A DNA stretch of 37,157 nucleotides from positions 1-37,157 of IMG/VR virus record IMGVR_UViG_3300028920_000158, one strand, 5' to 3'. Made by a program: the position numbers and the translations under genes. Positions 1 through 5,651 of the stretch are shown piece by piece. Below the pieces are notes generated by a model that worked only from the letters and a program-made list of their open reading frames with translations, was not told where the DNA came from and made no database searches. Position 1 is the first letter of the stretch, and each line of letters starts with the position of its first letter. Origin of the DNA: a virus.

Positions 1-361
1 AATAAGTATCTCCAATGTTAATCCACATTGTACCAGACGATTTCATAACTCTTTTAAACTCTGTAAAGATATGAACTAAATGTCTAACATAATCTTCTGG
101 TTTTGGTTCTTGACCTAACTCTCCCATCCAAGCATTACATTTTGTACATTTTTTATGTTTGAGCATTTTATCAGAAATTTCCCAATCGTGTTCACATTTA
201 GGATCTCCATCCCAAACTTGATAGTTTGTACCATATGCTCGCTTCTTGTAGTATGGAGGCGATGTACAAAGACAATCAACTGATTCATCTGGATAATTTT
301 TCAGTAAATCTAAACAGTTACCAACAAAAATATTGTTGGTTATTTCTTCAATTGAATACAT
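1..361 (-). CDS. DNA methyltransferase, N-terminal part (runs off window)
   Basis: The reading frame opens with ATG at 359-361 and stays open to base 1, so only about 120 residues are visible. Residues about 30-37 contain TSPPYY, the catalytic motif IV (S/D/N-PPY) of amino-methylating DNA methyltransferases. It is followed by a Cys-rich insert (CEHDW...KCTKC) that could bind zinc, then a segment ending MWINIGDTY that matches the same part of the second methyltransferase at 15580-16563. The likely role is N4-cytosine or N6-adenine methylation of phage or host DNA. The SAM-binding FxGxG motif would be in the missing part. A weak AAGGAAG lies upstream. tRNA-Ser sits between this gene and the co-chaperonin gene. 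Family assignment is firm; target base and specificity are unknown. Confidence 0.85.
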   Translation of the reverse strand, partial: MYSIEEITNNIFVGNCLDLLKNYPDESVDCLCTSPPYYKKRAYGTNYQVWDGDPKCEHDWEISDKMLKHKKCTKCNAWMGELGQEPKPEDYVRHLVHIFTEFKRVMKSSGTMWINIGDTY

Positions 362-385
362 AAACTTCCTTTTCTTAAAAAATAA

Positions 386-472
386 TGGCGGAGGGTGAGG
401 AAATCGAATCCCCAGGTCCTTTCGGATTCGGTTTTCAAGACCGACACGCTACCAATTACGCTCTAACCCTCC
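386..472 (-). tRNA. tRNA-Ser (anticodon TGA)
   Basis: Seven-bp acceptor stem GGAGGGT/ACCCTCC, G73 discriminator, encoded CCA, anticodon loop CTTGAAA and a long class II variable arm, all as expected for serine. It reads UCA codons. It stands alone between the GroES-like and methyltransferase genes, about 1.5 kb from the main tRNA cluster. Confidence 0.95.
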
Positions 473-479
473 GTTAATT

Positions 480-806
480 TTATTTATTTATTCTTACAAA
501 AATATCGGATTCTTGGAAAACAACAAGTTCTTCATCTTCCGGGAAATCAGTTGGATATTTATCTCTTGGAAGAACAAAAGGATTAGCATTAACTAAAAGA
601 ACTTCATCTCCAACCTTAGATTCCATCTGTACGATAGAACCATCGTTTGCAACATATCCACGACCAACTGCAAGAACTTCAATAACAGTATATGGATTTT
701 GTGACTTATCAACTTCTTCTGGAATCACAATTCCACTATTTGTAATTTTCTCGCCTCTTTTTTTCCTTTTACCAACAATTCGATTCGACAACGGTTCAAA
801 CTTCAT
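480..806 (-). CDS. GroES/gp31-like co-chaperonin
   Basis: A 108-aa protein with the shape of a GroES-family co-chaperonin: an N-terminal strand with PLSNRIVGKR, a mobile-loop region around residues 20-35 (ITNSGIVIPEEVDKS), then VIEVLAVGRG and VGDEVLL typical of the GroES beta barrel. T4 gp31 is 111 aa and replaces GroES so that host GroEL can fold the capsid protein; the same role is inferred here. The start has an AAGGA ribosome-binding site about 10 nt upstream. It follows two small unknown genes and precedes tRNA-Ser. An ordinary GroES cannot be distinguished from a gp31-type cap without structural comparison. Confidence 0.85.
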   Translation of the reverse strand: MKFEPLSNRIVGKRKKRGEKITNSGIVIPEEVDKSQNPYTVIEVLAVGRGYVANDGSIVQMESKVGDEVLLVNANPFVLPRDKYPTDFPEDEELVVFQESDIFVRINK

Positions 807-835
807 AAATTGAATCCTTTCCTTAAACGTGATTA

Positions 836-1024
836 TTATTCAACAATTCTATTTATATTATTGTTAATATGGTCATCTTGGAACCATTCAGCTTCTTGAG
901 TTTCTCTATTTTGTCTTGCGTACCATTGTTTTAATTTAATTATTATAGACATTTGTTCTTTTGTAAGTTTTATATTATTTAGGTCATTGTTTACCCACCA
1001 TGGTTTATGATTATTTTGTTTCAT
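836..1024 (-). CDS. Small hypothetical protein with EAEWF motif
   Basis: A 62-aa protein that I do not recognise. It is charged and Asn-rich, with the pentapeptide EAEWF near residues 44-48, a motif that recurs in several other small proteins of this window. The start codon lies inside the last codons of the upstream gene (14-nt overlap), so translation is probably coupled; no strong Shine-Dalgarno is visible. Confidence 0.6.
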   Translation of the reverse strand: MKQNNHKPWWVNNDLNNIKLTKEQMSIIIKLKQWYARQNRETQEAEWFQDDHINNNINRIVE

Positions 1025-1247
1025 AATTAAACCATTCAGCTTCTTGTGAGTCGGAAATATTTAAAAATTTCATTAATTTATTCCTAAAATAATTAATATC
1101 TTTTTCAATATCTTGTATTATTTTTTCATTAAAACTTAAATTAAAACCATATAAAATACGCCAGATTTCATCATATTTAATTTTGGCAAGAAAACTATAT
1201 TTTATTTCATCTGGTTTATATTCTAATAATAATTGTTTATTTTCCAT
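1011..1247 (-). CDS. Small hypothetical protein ending in EAEWFNYE
   Basis: A 78-aa, Lys/Asn/Ile-rich protein of unknown function whose C-terminus is QEAEWFNYETK. That tail sequence also encodes the start of the next gene (ATG inside the Asn-Tyr-Glu codons). The start lies 5 nt after the stop of the homing endonuclease at 1253, with no good ribosome-binding site, so expression may depend on read-through translation from that gene. Confidence 0.55.
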   Translation of the reverse strand: MENKQLLLEYKPDEIKYSFLAKIKYDEIWRILYGFNLSFNEKIIQDIEKDINYFRNKLMKFLNISDSQEAEWFNYETK

Positions 1248-1252
1248 ATTTT

Positions 1253-1891
1253 TTAATTGTCTATAAAGTCTTTAGCTTTTTTAATCCATTTTTTTGTATC
1301 ATGAAACATATCTATCCATTTAATTCTTAAAAATTTCCAACCATACTGTAATAATAATTTATTTTTAAGTTCATCATTTTCTTTTTGTTTTGTTAATCTT
1401 TGATGTTGTTCTCCATCTATTTCTATAACTAATTTTTTATCAGGCCAAGCAAAATCTAAAGCAAATTGATAAAATCTTAATCCATAAACATAATTTTTAT
1501 CTTCAAATTCATTATTAATAACTTCTTCAAAAAATATTTCTGGATATGATTTATTGTTAAATTTTTTACTATCTTGCCAATTATTAGCTCTGCCTTCTTT
1601 ATGAGCTTTTTTCATACTTTCTGAAATTTTTTTTCTTCTTTCAATTTCTTTTTCTTTTGTACTAGCTCTTCCAGAATGATGATTAACTAAACCTTCTTTA
1701 ATTCTTTTTGAAAGAGTTTCACTATATTTTTTAACTTTTAAATTATTTTCTTTATTTAATCCTTTATTCCAAGGCTTTTTTCCCAAAAAAGGTTTAAAAT
1801 TTTTACCATCTTTTGTATGGGATCTCCACATATGATTTTTTAAACCATTTATATTTTTACATTCTTTTAAACATATTTTACATTTAATCAT
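1253..1891 (-). CDS. Homing endonuclease, EDxHD (VSR-like) type with zinc finger
   Basis: A 212-aa protein. Residues 4-25 form a C2H2-like finger (C4, C7, H20, H25). Residues about 75-105 hold a basic SxxMKKAHKEG segment resembling NUMOD3 DNA-binding repeats. The C-terminal half has a PD-(D/E)xK/VSR-like core: E118, D146 (ALDFAWPD) and EIDGEQH at 157-163. The order E, D, ExD, H matches the EDxHD family known from phage homing enzymes such as I-Bth0305I. It is predicted to nick or cut a recipient phage genome at its own insertion site. It has a GGAGG ribosome-binding site and a TATAAATA late box upstream. The neighbouring 1011-1247 gene may be the original downstream gene at the insertion site. 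Confidence 0.75.
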   Translation of the reverse strand: MIKCKICLKECKNINGLKNHMWRSHTKDGKNFKPFLGKKPWNKGLNKENNLKVKKYSETLSKRIKEGLVNHHSGRASTKEKEIERRKKISESMKKAHKEGRANNWQDSKKFNNKSYPEIFFEEVINNEFEDKNYVYGLRFYQFALDFAWPDKKLVIEIDGEQHQRLTKQKENDELKNKLLLQYGWKFLRIKWIDMFHDTKKWIKKAKDFIDN

Positions 1892-1893
1892 AA

Positions 1894-1941
1894 AAACCTC
1901 CTTATATAATAATATTTATAATATTATTAACATAAAAAGGT
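1894..1941 (-). promoter_or_regulatory. Late-promoter box and RBS-sequestering leader of the 1253-1891 endonuclease
   Basis: TATAAATA lies at 1913-1920 within ATAATATTATAAATAT, a string shared with other endonuclease leaders here. The Shine-Dalgarno AAGGAGGT (just upstream of the ATG) can pair with ACCTTTTT (1934-1941) through 8 bp including two G-U pairs, with the late box in the loop. A transcript started at the late box would lack the 5' arm. This is the logic known for T4 I-TevI; its use here is inferred. Confidence 0.5.
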
Positions 1942-1980
1942 ACCAGTCTGTTTAGTCAAGTGCTTTAATATATTTAAAAG

Positions 1981-2069
1981 AGCTATGTGAGGGATTCGAA
2001 CCCCCGCGAAGGATTAAATCCTTAACAGTTTTGCAGACTGTGATATTCGACCACTCTATCCAACATAGC
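1981..2069 (-). tRNA. tRNA-Cys (anticodon GCA) with long variable arm
   Basis: Acceptor GCTATGT/ACATAGC, U73 (the cysteine discriminator), no encoded CCA, anticodon loop CTGCAAA with a perfect 5-bp stem. The variable region is a class II type arm with a perfect 6-bp stem (AAGGAT/ATCCTT). Normal bacterial tRNA-Cys has a short variable loop. The D stem looks like 4 bp, with no base between it and the anticodon stem. Cys is the best reading from anticodon and U73. Confidence 0.85.
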
Positions 2070-2077
2070 TTAAAGTT

Positions 2078-2151
2078 TGGCAGGAAATAAAGGAGTTGAA
2101 CCTTTGCCTAAACATTCAAAGTGTTTTGTGCTTCCGTTACACCAATTCCCC
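2078..2151 (-). tRNA. tRNA-Gln (anticodon TTG)
   Basis: Acceptor GGGGAAT/ATTTCCT with two G-U pairs, G73, encoded CCA, anticodon loop CTTTGAA, T loop TTCAACT. It lies 8 nt downstream of tRNA-Cys. Confidence 0.93.
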
Positions 2152-2157
2152 ATAATT

Positions 2158-2352
2158 TTAATAACCTCTAATTTTATTTAAAATTTCATTTCTAATTTCT
2201 TTATCAGTCATCGTAGTCATCCATTGACCTTCTTCATTTTTTCGTGGTATTTTAATACCATAAACTTCAGCTAATCTTTTTAAATCATCACCTTCAGCAG
2301 TATCAACTGATAATGATTTAGTTAATCTTCTTATAAATTCATTTTCATCCAT
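2158..2352 (-). CDS. Small hypothetical protein, possibly leaderless early gene
   Basis: A 64-aa protein. The segment GDDLKRLAEVYGIK followed by DKEIRNEILNKI resembles a short motif found near the N-terminus of some phage baseplate proteins, but this is only a resemblance and no function is claimed. The strong promoter at 2359-2387 puts its -10 box 6 nt from this ATG, so the message would begin at or next to the start codon. An internal ATG further in has a GAAGAAGG sequence upstream and would give a protein of about 23 aa. Confidence 0.6.
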   Translation of the reverse strand: MDENEFIRRLTKSLSVDTAEGDDLKRLAEVYGIKIPRKNEEGQWMTTMTDKEIRNEILNKIRGY

Positions 2353-2358
2353 TTATAT

Positions 2359-2387
2359 AATATAATATATTATTTTATGTTTGTCAA
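2359..2387 (-). promoter_or_regulatory. Early sigma70-type promoter
   Basis: TTGACA (2382-2387), 17-nt spacer, TATATT (2359-2364). It matches six other promoters in the window but lacks their extended TG. It drives the 64-aa gene at 2158-2352 and probably tRNA-Gln and tRNA-Cys behind it. Confidence 0.85.
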
Positions 2388-2393
2388 GTTAAA

Positions 2394-2468
2394 TGGCTGG
2401 GGTATATGGAATTGAACCATAATCTACAGTTTCAGAGACTGTTGTCTTGCCCGTTAGACGATACCCCA
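2394..2468 (-). tRNA. tRNA-Gln (anticodon CTG)
   Basis: Acceptor TGGGGTA/TACCCCA with the U1-A72 pair typical of glutamine, G73, encoded CCA, anticodon loop CTCTGAA, T loop TTCAATT. Confidence 0.93.
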
Positions 2469-2720
2469 TTAAGTCCATGCACTATTTACATATATACTTC
2501 TTCTTCGATTTTTTCTATCTGATTTAATTTTTATATCAAATTCAGGCTTTTTATCTATTAATAGTTCACTTTGACATTTAATACAAACTTCTCTTACATA
2601 TGGTCTATCATCCATTTCTTTATCATAAAGCATTTTAAACTTATTCTTAAACCACCATTTTGGTTTAGTCACTCTAGTATGAGTTTCTCTTTCTTTTTCA
2701 CAAACTGTACAAAACTTCAT
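2469..2720 (-). CDS. Small zinc-ribbon-like hypothetical protein
   Basis: An 83-aa basic protein with two CxxC knuckles (C4-C7 and C46-C49), suggesting one bound zinc. Function not recognised. A good AAGGAAG ribosome-binding site precedes the ATG at 2718-2720. It lies between tRNA-Asn and tRNA-Gln, with its stop abutting the tRNA-Gln 5' end, so it is probably carried on the same transcript. Confidence 0.65.
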   Translation of the reverse strand: MKFCTVCEKERETHTRVTKPKWWFKNKFKMLYDKEMDDRPYVREVCIKCQSELLIDKKPEFDIKIKSDRKNRRRSIYVNSAWT

Positions 2721-2739
2721 ATCAACTTCCTTAAAAAAT

Positions 2740-2814
2740 TGGAGGCCCCCAACAGGATCGAACTGTTATCTCCTAGTTTAACAGACTAGCGCTCTACCGT
2801 TGAGCTAAAGAGCC
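2740..2814 (-). tRNA. tRNA-Asn (anticodon GTT), copy 1
   Basis: Acceptor GGCTCTT/GGGGGCC pairs fully but uses several G-U wobbles; anticodon loop CTGTTAA; encoded CCA; U73 rather than the usual G73 of asparagine. A second, more canonical tRNA-Asn is at 7346-7421, so this copy may be diverging. Confidence 0.88.
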
Positions 2815-2819
2815 TTAAT

Positions 2820-2894
2820 TGGAGCGGTGGATGGGTACTGCCCCCACTTGGTCTACATTGGCAATGTAGTGCATCACTTTTCTGCCACCACCGC
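2820..2894 (-). tRNA. tRNA-Gly (anticodon GCC), elbow-less
   Basis: Perfect acceptor (GCGGTGG/CCACCGC), U73, CCA, 5-bp anticodon stem with loop TTGCCAA. The T loop is GGCAGTA instead of TTCRANY, and the 9-nt D loop GAAAAGTGA has no GG. Both halves of the tertiary elbow are therefore missing while all stems are intact. Confidence 0.88.
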
Positions 2895-2898
2895 TTAG

Positions 2899-2937
2899 AT
2901 AACCTATTTGGTGCGCTATAAAGAAGCGTAATAGGTG
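2899..2937 (-). other. Hairpin in tRNA spacer
   Basis: The 52-nt spacer between the two tRNA-Gly genes can fold into a two-part hairpin: CCTATT/AATAGG outside and CGCT/AGCG inside closing a 7-nt loop. It could be a processing signal or a remnant of a tRNA anticodon arm. No further assignment. Confidence 0.35.
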
Positions 2938-2946
2938 TTGTTAACT

Positions 2947-3022
2947 TGGAGCATCGTGTGGGAATTGAACCCACTTAATTCACCTTGGAAGGGTGACGCA
3001 CAAGCCAATATGCCAACGATGC
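2947..3022 (-). tRNA. tRNA-Gly (anticodon TCC)
   Basis: Acceptor GCATCGT/ACGATGC, U73, encoded CCA, anticodon loop CTTCCAA, canonical T loop TTCAATT. Reads GGA/GGG. Confidence 0.94.
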
Positions 3023-3032
3023 GTTAATTCAG

Positions 3033-3105
3033 TACCCACGGTAAGATTCGAACTTACGTTGACCTGTTTGTAGGACAGGTGCCTTTACCACTCGGCCACG
3101 CGGGC
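3033..3105 (-). tRNA. tRNA-Val (anticodon TAC)
   Basis: Acceptor GCCCGCG/CGTGGGT, A73, CCA not encoded, anticodon loop CCTACAA. Its 5' third also encodes the last codons and the stop of the HNH endonuclease gene that precedes it. Confidence 0.93.
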
Positions 3106-3801
3106 ATTATACTTTTTAATTATACCACAAATTGTACTTTTTGCACAATTTAATTCTCTAGAAATTTCAATTTGTTTTTTACCATCCTTATACATTTTAA
3201 TAACTAAGTCTTTATTAACTTCTTCTGGTCTTTCTTTATATTCCCATTTGTTAATTTCATCCTTATATTTTTCAAATCTTTTTTTATCAAAATGTAAATC
3301 TTGATGACAATTAGCACATAATACTTTACATTTATTAATTTCTTTGATTATTTTATTTTTAACCTCTTCACATGAATTTTCACCTATTTTAATAGTTCCA
3401 CCGTTTAATTTAAATTCTTTATCTTTAATATGATGAAAATCTAAAGCTCTTTTACATTTATTATATTTACATTTTTGGCAACTATTAATATTTTTAAAAT
3501 CTAGTATTATTTTTTTAGATTTATCATATCTTGTTTCTTTATTAATAATACTATTATGCAATTCCATATGACAATTCGAACATAATAATATACATTTTTT
3601 AACTTCTATTTTAAGTAATGACCATCTTTTTTGATAATGTTTACTAATATTAAATTCTTTTTTATTTGGATTTTTATGGTGAAAACTTAAGACCCAAGGT
3701 CTTTTTTCACCACATTTTTCACACTCACCACCCAATAAATTAATAGCCTTAATCTTTTTTGCCCATATTAAAATATAAGCATATTCTTTTTTTGTTTTCA
3801 T
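3085..3801 (-). CDS. HNH homing endonuclease, paralog 1
   Basis: A 238-aa protein with two tandem HNH/zinc-knuckle units. The first is CEKCGE...SFHHKNPNKK...LLCSNCHMELH (residues about 24-82) and the second CQKCKYNK...DFHHIKDKE...VLCANCHQDLH (about 107-168). A Lys-rich linker and a helix-turn-helix (KDGKKQIEISRELNCAKSTI) follow. Proteins of this layout are freestanding phage homing endonucleases. Two close paralogs lie at 5993 and 7501. The stop codon TAA is inside the D loop of tRNA-Val, so about seven codons are read from tRNA sequence. Translation starts after GGAGGATGTGAACT, which lies in a hairpin (separate entry). Confidence 0.85.
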   Translation of the reverse strand: MKTKKEYAYILIWAKKIKAINLLGGECEKCGEKRPWVLSFHHKNPNKKEFNISKHYQKRWSLLKIEVKKCILLCSNCHMELHNSIINKETRYDKSKKIILDFKNINSCQKCKYNKCKRALDFHHIKDKEFKLNGGTIKIGENSCEEVKNKIIKEINKCKVLCANCHQDLHFDKKRFEKYKDEINKWEYKERPEEVNKDLVIKMYKDGKKQIEISRELNCAKSTICGIIKKYNARVAEW

Positions 3802-3802
3802 A

Positions 3803-3844
3803 GTTCACATCCTCCTAATAATATTTATCATTTTAGATGTGAAC
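3803..3844 (-). promoter_or_regulatory. RBS-sequestering hairpin with late-like box, HNH paralog 1
   Basis: GTTCACATC (3836-3844) pairs perfectly with GATGTGAAC (3803-3811), just upstream of the ATG. The loop contains GATAAATA (3822-3829), one base from the T4-type late box, and AGGAGG. The paralog leaders keep the pairing with different bases, which supports a real RNA structure. Confidence 0.7.
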
Positions 3845-3867
3845 TATTACAATTTTAATTTAAAAAT

Positions 3868-3952
3868 TGGTAGGGTAGGTGGGATTTGAACCCACATGCA
3901 CCGTTACGGGAATTATTATGCCTCGCTTATAAGACGAGTCCGATACTACCCT
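3868..3952 (-). tRNA. tRNA-Ile-like (anticodon TAT), no D arm
   Basis: Acceptor AGGGTAG/CTACCCT, A73, encoded CCA, T arm GTGGG-TTCAAAT-CCCAC and an anticodon arm with loop CTTATAA are all intact. Only 7 nt (TATCGGA) separate the acceptor from the anticodon stem, so there is no D arm. The variable region is 26 nt with an internal CCG/CGG stem. By anticodon it reads AUA. It may be functional with an unusual fold, or a rearranged tRNA. Confidence 0.7.
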
Positions 3953-3958
3953 ATAATT

Positions 3959-4043
3959 TGGTGGGCAAGAAGGGATTTGAACCCTTAATCCGTTAGGCAT
4001 ATGCTTCTTAAACATACATGTATTCCAGTTCCATCACTCGCCC
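3959..4043 (-). tRNA. tRNA-Leu (anticodon AAG by register)
   Basis: A class II tRNA with Leu-type D arm (GGAACTGG), A73, encoded CCA, a long variable arm and T loop TTCAAAT. The anticodon stem TATGT/GCATA leaves loop TTAAGAA, giving AAG (CUU). The stem is closed by a U-G pair, so a shifted register cannot be excluded, but all plausible readings are leucine. Confidence 0.82.
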
Positions 4044-4053
4044 ATAATTTTAA

Positions 4054-4125
4054 TATCCCTAATTGGAATCGAACCAATATCGTAAGTTTAGGAAACTTAT
4101 GTTCTTTCCGTTGAACTATAGGGAT
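4054..4125 (-). tRNA. tRNA-Arg (anticodon CCT)
   Basis: Acceptor ATCCCTA/TAGGGAT, A73, CCA not encoded, anticodon loop TTCCTAA, T loop TTCGATT. Reads AGG. Confidence 0.92.
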
Positions 4126-4130
4126 GTAAA

Positions 4131-4208
4131 TGGAAGCGGGAGGGGGATTTGCACCCCCGTTATCCGGCTTATGAGACCGGGCTGGTACTAACTCCAGTCC
4201 ATCCCGCG
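4131..4208 (-). tRNA. tRNA with CAT anticodon, initiator-like
   Basis: Anticodon loop CTCATAA. When read with the encoded CCA, the first acceptor pair is a C1-U72 mismatch followed by six good pairs (GCGGGA/TCCCGC). An unpaired 1:72 position is the hallmark of bacterial initiator tRNA. The anticodon stem CCGGT/GCCGG lacks the full three G-C pairs of initiators. The T loop is TGCAAAT and the D loop has no GG. Initiator Met is favoured; elongator Met or lysidine-type Ile is possible. Confidence 0.8.
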
Positions 4209-4214
4209 ATGTTT

Positions 4215-4286
4215 TGGTATCTCTGGAAGGAGTCGAACCCTCTACCTGCCGTTCGTAGCGGCTAGACTAAATCCGTTAGCAGAGAT
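4215..4286 (-). tRNA. tRNA-Arg (anticodon ACG), reduced D arm
   Basis: Acceptor ATCTCTG/CAGAGAT, A73, encoded CCA, anticodon loop CTACGAA, T loop TTCGACT. The D arm is compact: CTAA/TTAG with a 5-nt loop CGGAT directly after the acceptor, with no room for positions 8-9. Reads CGU and, if A34 becomes inosine, CGC/CGA. Confidence 0.86.
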
Positions 4287-4293
4287 GTAATTT

Positions 4294-4369
4294 TGGTGCC
4301 GTCTCCCGGAGTTGAACCGGATTATCCTGTTCTTCAGACAGGCGCAATGACCCCACTTGCTCAAACGGC
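4294..4369 (-). tRNA. tRNA-Phe (anticodon GAA)
   Basis: Acceptor GCCGTTT/AGACGGC, A73, encoded CCA, anticodon loop CTGAAGA, D stem GCAA/TTGC with GG in the loop, T loop TTCAACT. Confidence 0.94.
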
Positions 4370-4377
4370 AAATAATT

Positions 4378-4752
4378 TGGTGGAGGTGACGAGAATCGAA
4401 CTCGTGTCCACTAATAACACCATAGAAAATACTACAAGTTTAGTTAGTTTTTAACTTATCGGGTTTTAGGAAAACTAACAAACCCAATCAGAACTTTCTC
4501 TGATAGTCAACAATGTCTTTCCATTGTATTGTCAGAATAAGCATTACTCATTCATGTAACATACTTAATTGAAGATATTGACTAGTATGTAATGATTATC
4601 ATCAATATCTTTCGCCACTTTTAATTAAGCAGCTTTTGCGTAAGAATAATCTTCAGCATTTATTGTTCTATCAGATTTTTAAAGAGGCCAACTGATAATC
4701 CTCTACTTGCATTTTCTACATTACTACTAATGTCGAAAACCTGTACACCCCC
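4378..4752 (-). ncRNA. ssrA: tmRNA (transfer-messenger RNA), tag AEDYSYAKAA
   Basis: The 5' end GGGGGTGTACAGGTTTTCGA and the 3' end CGAGTTCGATTCTCGTCACC form the tRNA-like half: acceptor GGGGGTG/CACCTCC, A73 and encoded CCA at 4378-4380. An internal open frame at 4625-4657 reads Ala-Glu-Asp-Tyr-Ser-Tyr-Ala-Lys-Ala-Ala then TAA, the right length and ending for a proteolysis tag (E. coli: ANDENYALAA). The RNA is 375 nt and lies among tRNAs on the same strand. It should rescue stalled ribosomes with host SmpB. The tag ends AKAA rather than ALAA, which could alter protease recognition. Confidence 0.95.
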
Positions 4753-4762
4753 CAGTAATTCT

Positions 4763-4840
4763 TGGTAGCCTTAATGGGATTCGAACCCATACTTATTGAA
4801 GGTTTGAGCTTCAAGCCTCTTCCAGTTGGGCTATAAGGCC
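4763..4840 (-). tRNA. tRNA with Leu anticodon CAA, short variable loop
   Basis: Acceptor GGCCTTA/TAAGGCT, A73, encoded CCA, anticodon stem TGAAG/CTTCA with loop CTCAAAC, T loop TTCGAAT. The variable loop is only 6 nt, whereas bacterial tRNA-Leu has a long arm. By anticodon it reads UUG. It closely resembles the two tRNAs at 4936 and 5061. Confidence 0.88.
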
Positions 4841-4935
4841 GTAATTCATTTGTGCAATATGTTGCACTTTTATATATTATTCTATTAATAATATAACTTT
4901 TTTTCTAAAAGTGCAAGTTAACGCACTTTTTAATT
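4841..4935 (-). promoter_or_regulatory. tRNA spacer with terminator-like hairpin and weak promoter
   Basis: Going downstream on the minus strand, AAAAGTGC/GCACTTTT forms an 8-bp stem with an 8-nt loop and a short T run (about 4908-4929). Next come a possible TTGCAC / 15 nt / TATATT promoter (4890-4916) and a second hairpin GTGCAA/TTGCAC (about 4853-4868). The 15-nt spacing is short, so the promoter is tentative. It may re-start or tune transcription of the tmRNA half of the cluster. Confidence 0.35.
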
Positions 4936-5014
4936 TGGTAGTCTTGGAGAGATTCGAACTCTCACTATTTCTTCGTTCTAAGCGAAGCGCCTCTACCAAT
5001 TGGGCTACAAGACC
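4936..5014 (-). tRNA. tRNA with Leu anticodon TAG, short variable loop
   Basis: Acceptor GGTCTTG/CAAGACT, A73, encoded CCA, anticodon stem CTTCG/CGAAG with loop CTTAGAA, T loop TTCGAAT, short class I variable loop. By anticodon it reads CUA and probably other CUN. It is not an amber suppressor, which would need anticodon CTA. Confidence 0.88.
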
Positions 5015-5060
5015 ATGTAATGTTTCTATACAAAAATGTATATATTTGTTACTTGAAATT

Positions 5061-5138
5061 TGGTAGCTCTGGAGAGATTCGAACTCTCACTTGTTGAAGT
5101 TTTAAGCTTCAAGCCTCTACCAGTTGGGCTACAGAGCC
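5061..5138 (-). tRNA. tRNA with Leu anticodon TAA, short variable loop
   Basis: Acceptor GGCTCTG/CAGAGCT, A73, encoded CCA, anticodon stem TGAAG/CTTCA with loop CTTAAAA, T loop TTCGAAT, short variable loop. By anticodon it reads UUA, likely a very common codon in this AT-rich genome. It shares the body of the CAA and TAG tRNAs, so the three probably arose by duplication. Confidence 0.88.
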
Positions 5139-5145
5139 ATGATTT

Positions 5146-5222
5146 TGGTAGGTTCGGTGGGAGTCGAACCCACATCGTACAGAGTAAGAATCTGCCATAC
5201 TTGTCCATTATACTACGAACCC
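5146..5222 (-). tRNA. tRNA-Lys (anticodon CTT)
   Basis: Acceptor GGGTTCG/CGAACCT, A73, encoded CCA, anticodon loop TTCTTAC on stem GCAGA/TCTGT, T loop TTCGACT, class I variable loop. Reads AAG. Confidence 0.88.
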
Positions 5223-5231
5223 ATGATTTAG

Positions 5232-5319
5232 TACCCCCGGCAGGATTCGAACCTAGCGACGTGCCATTATGACATCTAGATTAAAAGTCTAGTCCCTTCG
5301 ACCACTCGGACACGGAGGC
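5232..5319 (-). tRNA. tRNA with Lys anticodon TTT on a class II body
   Basis: Acceptor GCCTCCG/CGGGGGT, A73, CCA not encoded, perfect anticodon stem CTAGA/TCTAG with loop CTTTTAA. The D arm (TCCGAGTGGTCGAAGGG) and a 20-nt variable arm with a 4-bp stem are of the Ser/Leu kind. The anticodon reads AAA (Lys), but the body is unlike any normal tRNA-Lys, so the amino acid attached is uncertain. Confidence 0.82.
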
Positions 5320-5327
5320 GTATAATT

Positions 5328-5403
5328 TGGCGGGTAAGACGAGATTCGAACTCGCATCTTCCAGATCGACAGTCTGGCGTTTTAGCCGTTAAACTACCTA
5401 CCC
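5328..5403 (-). tRNA. tRNA-Asp (anticodon GTC)
   Basis: Acceptor GGGTAGG/TCTTACCC region, G73, encoded CCA, anticodon loop CTGTCGA on perfect stem CCAGA/TCTGG, T loop TTCGAAT. Confidence 0.95.
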
Positions 5404-5410
5404 GTAAAAG

Positions 5411-5483
5411 AACTCCTGGTGGGATTCGAACCCACATAAATCTTGATTAGAAGTCAAGTGCCTATCCATTAGACTACAGGAGC
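5411..5483 (-). tRNA. tRNA-Arg (anticodon TCT)
   Basis: Acceptor GCTCCTG/CAGGAGT, U73, CCA not encoded, anticodon loop CTTCTAA on stem CTTGA/TCAAG, T loop TTCGAAT. Reads AGA, a favoured Arg codon in AT-rich phages. Confidence 0.93.
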
Positions 5484-5534
5484 ATAAATGTGCTTTACAC
5501 CGAAACAAAATGTCAAAGAACTTCTGTTTGCGAT

Positions 5535-5562
5535 AATATACATTAAATGTACTTTAACGCAA
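5535..5562 (-). promoter_or_regulatory. Possible promoter inside tRNA cluster
   Basis: TTGCGT (5557-5562), 16-nt spacer, TATATT (5535-5540), in the 90-nt spacer between tRNA-CAT (5574) and tRNA-Arg (5411). The -35 box is weaker than in the seven clear promoters. TTTGCG and CGCAAA flank it as an inverted repeat. It may boost transcription of the lower half of the cluster. Confidence 0.35.
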
Positions 5563-5573
5563 ATGAAAACTTT

Positions 5574-5651
5574 TGGTTGTAGCTATGGGAGTCGAACCCA
5601 TCTATTCTTTCTTATGAGGAAAGCGCCTTAATACCGCCCAGCCCAGCTACA
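5574..5651 (-). tRNA. tRNA with CAT anticodon (elongator Met or Ile2)
   Basis: Acceptor TGTAGCT/AGCTACA with a normal first pair, A73, encoded CCA, anticodon loop CTCATAA on stem CTTTC/GAAAG, D loop with GG and T loop TTCGACT. The paired 1:72 position makes it an elongator-type tRNA. Met is likely; lysidine-modified Ile is possible but less needed given the TAT tRNA at 3868. Confidence 0.9.

Noticed and set aside
4936-5014. Amber-suppressor tRNA
   Set aside because: The anticodon is TAG (reads CUA), not CTA (reads UAG). No suppressor anticodon was found in the window, so stop-codon reassignment is not supported.
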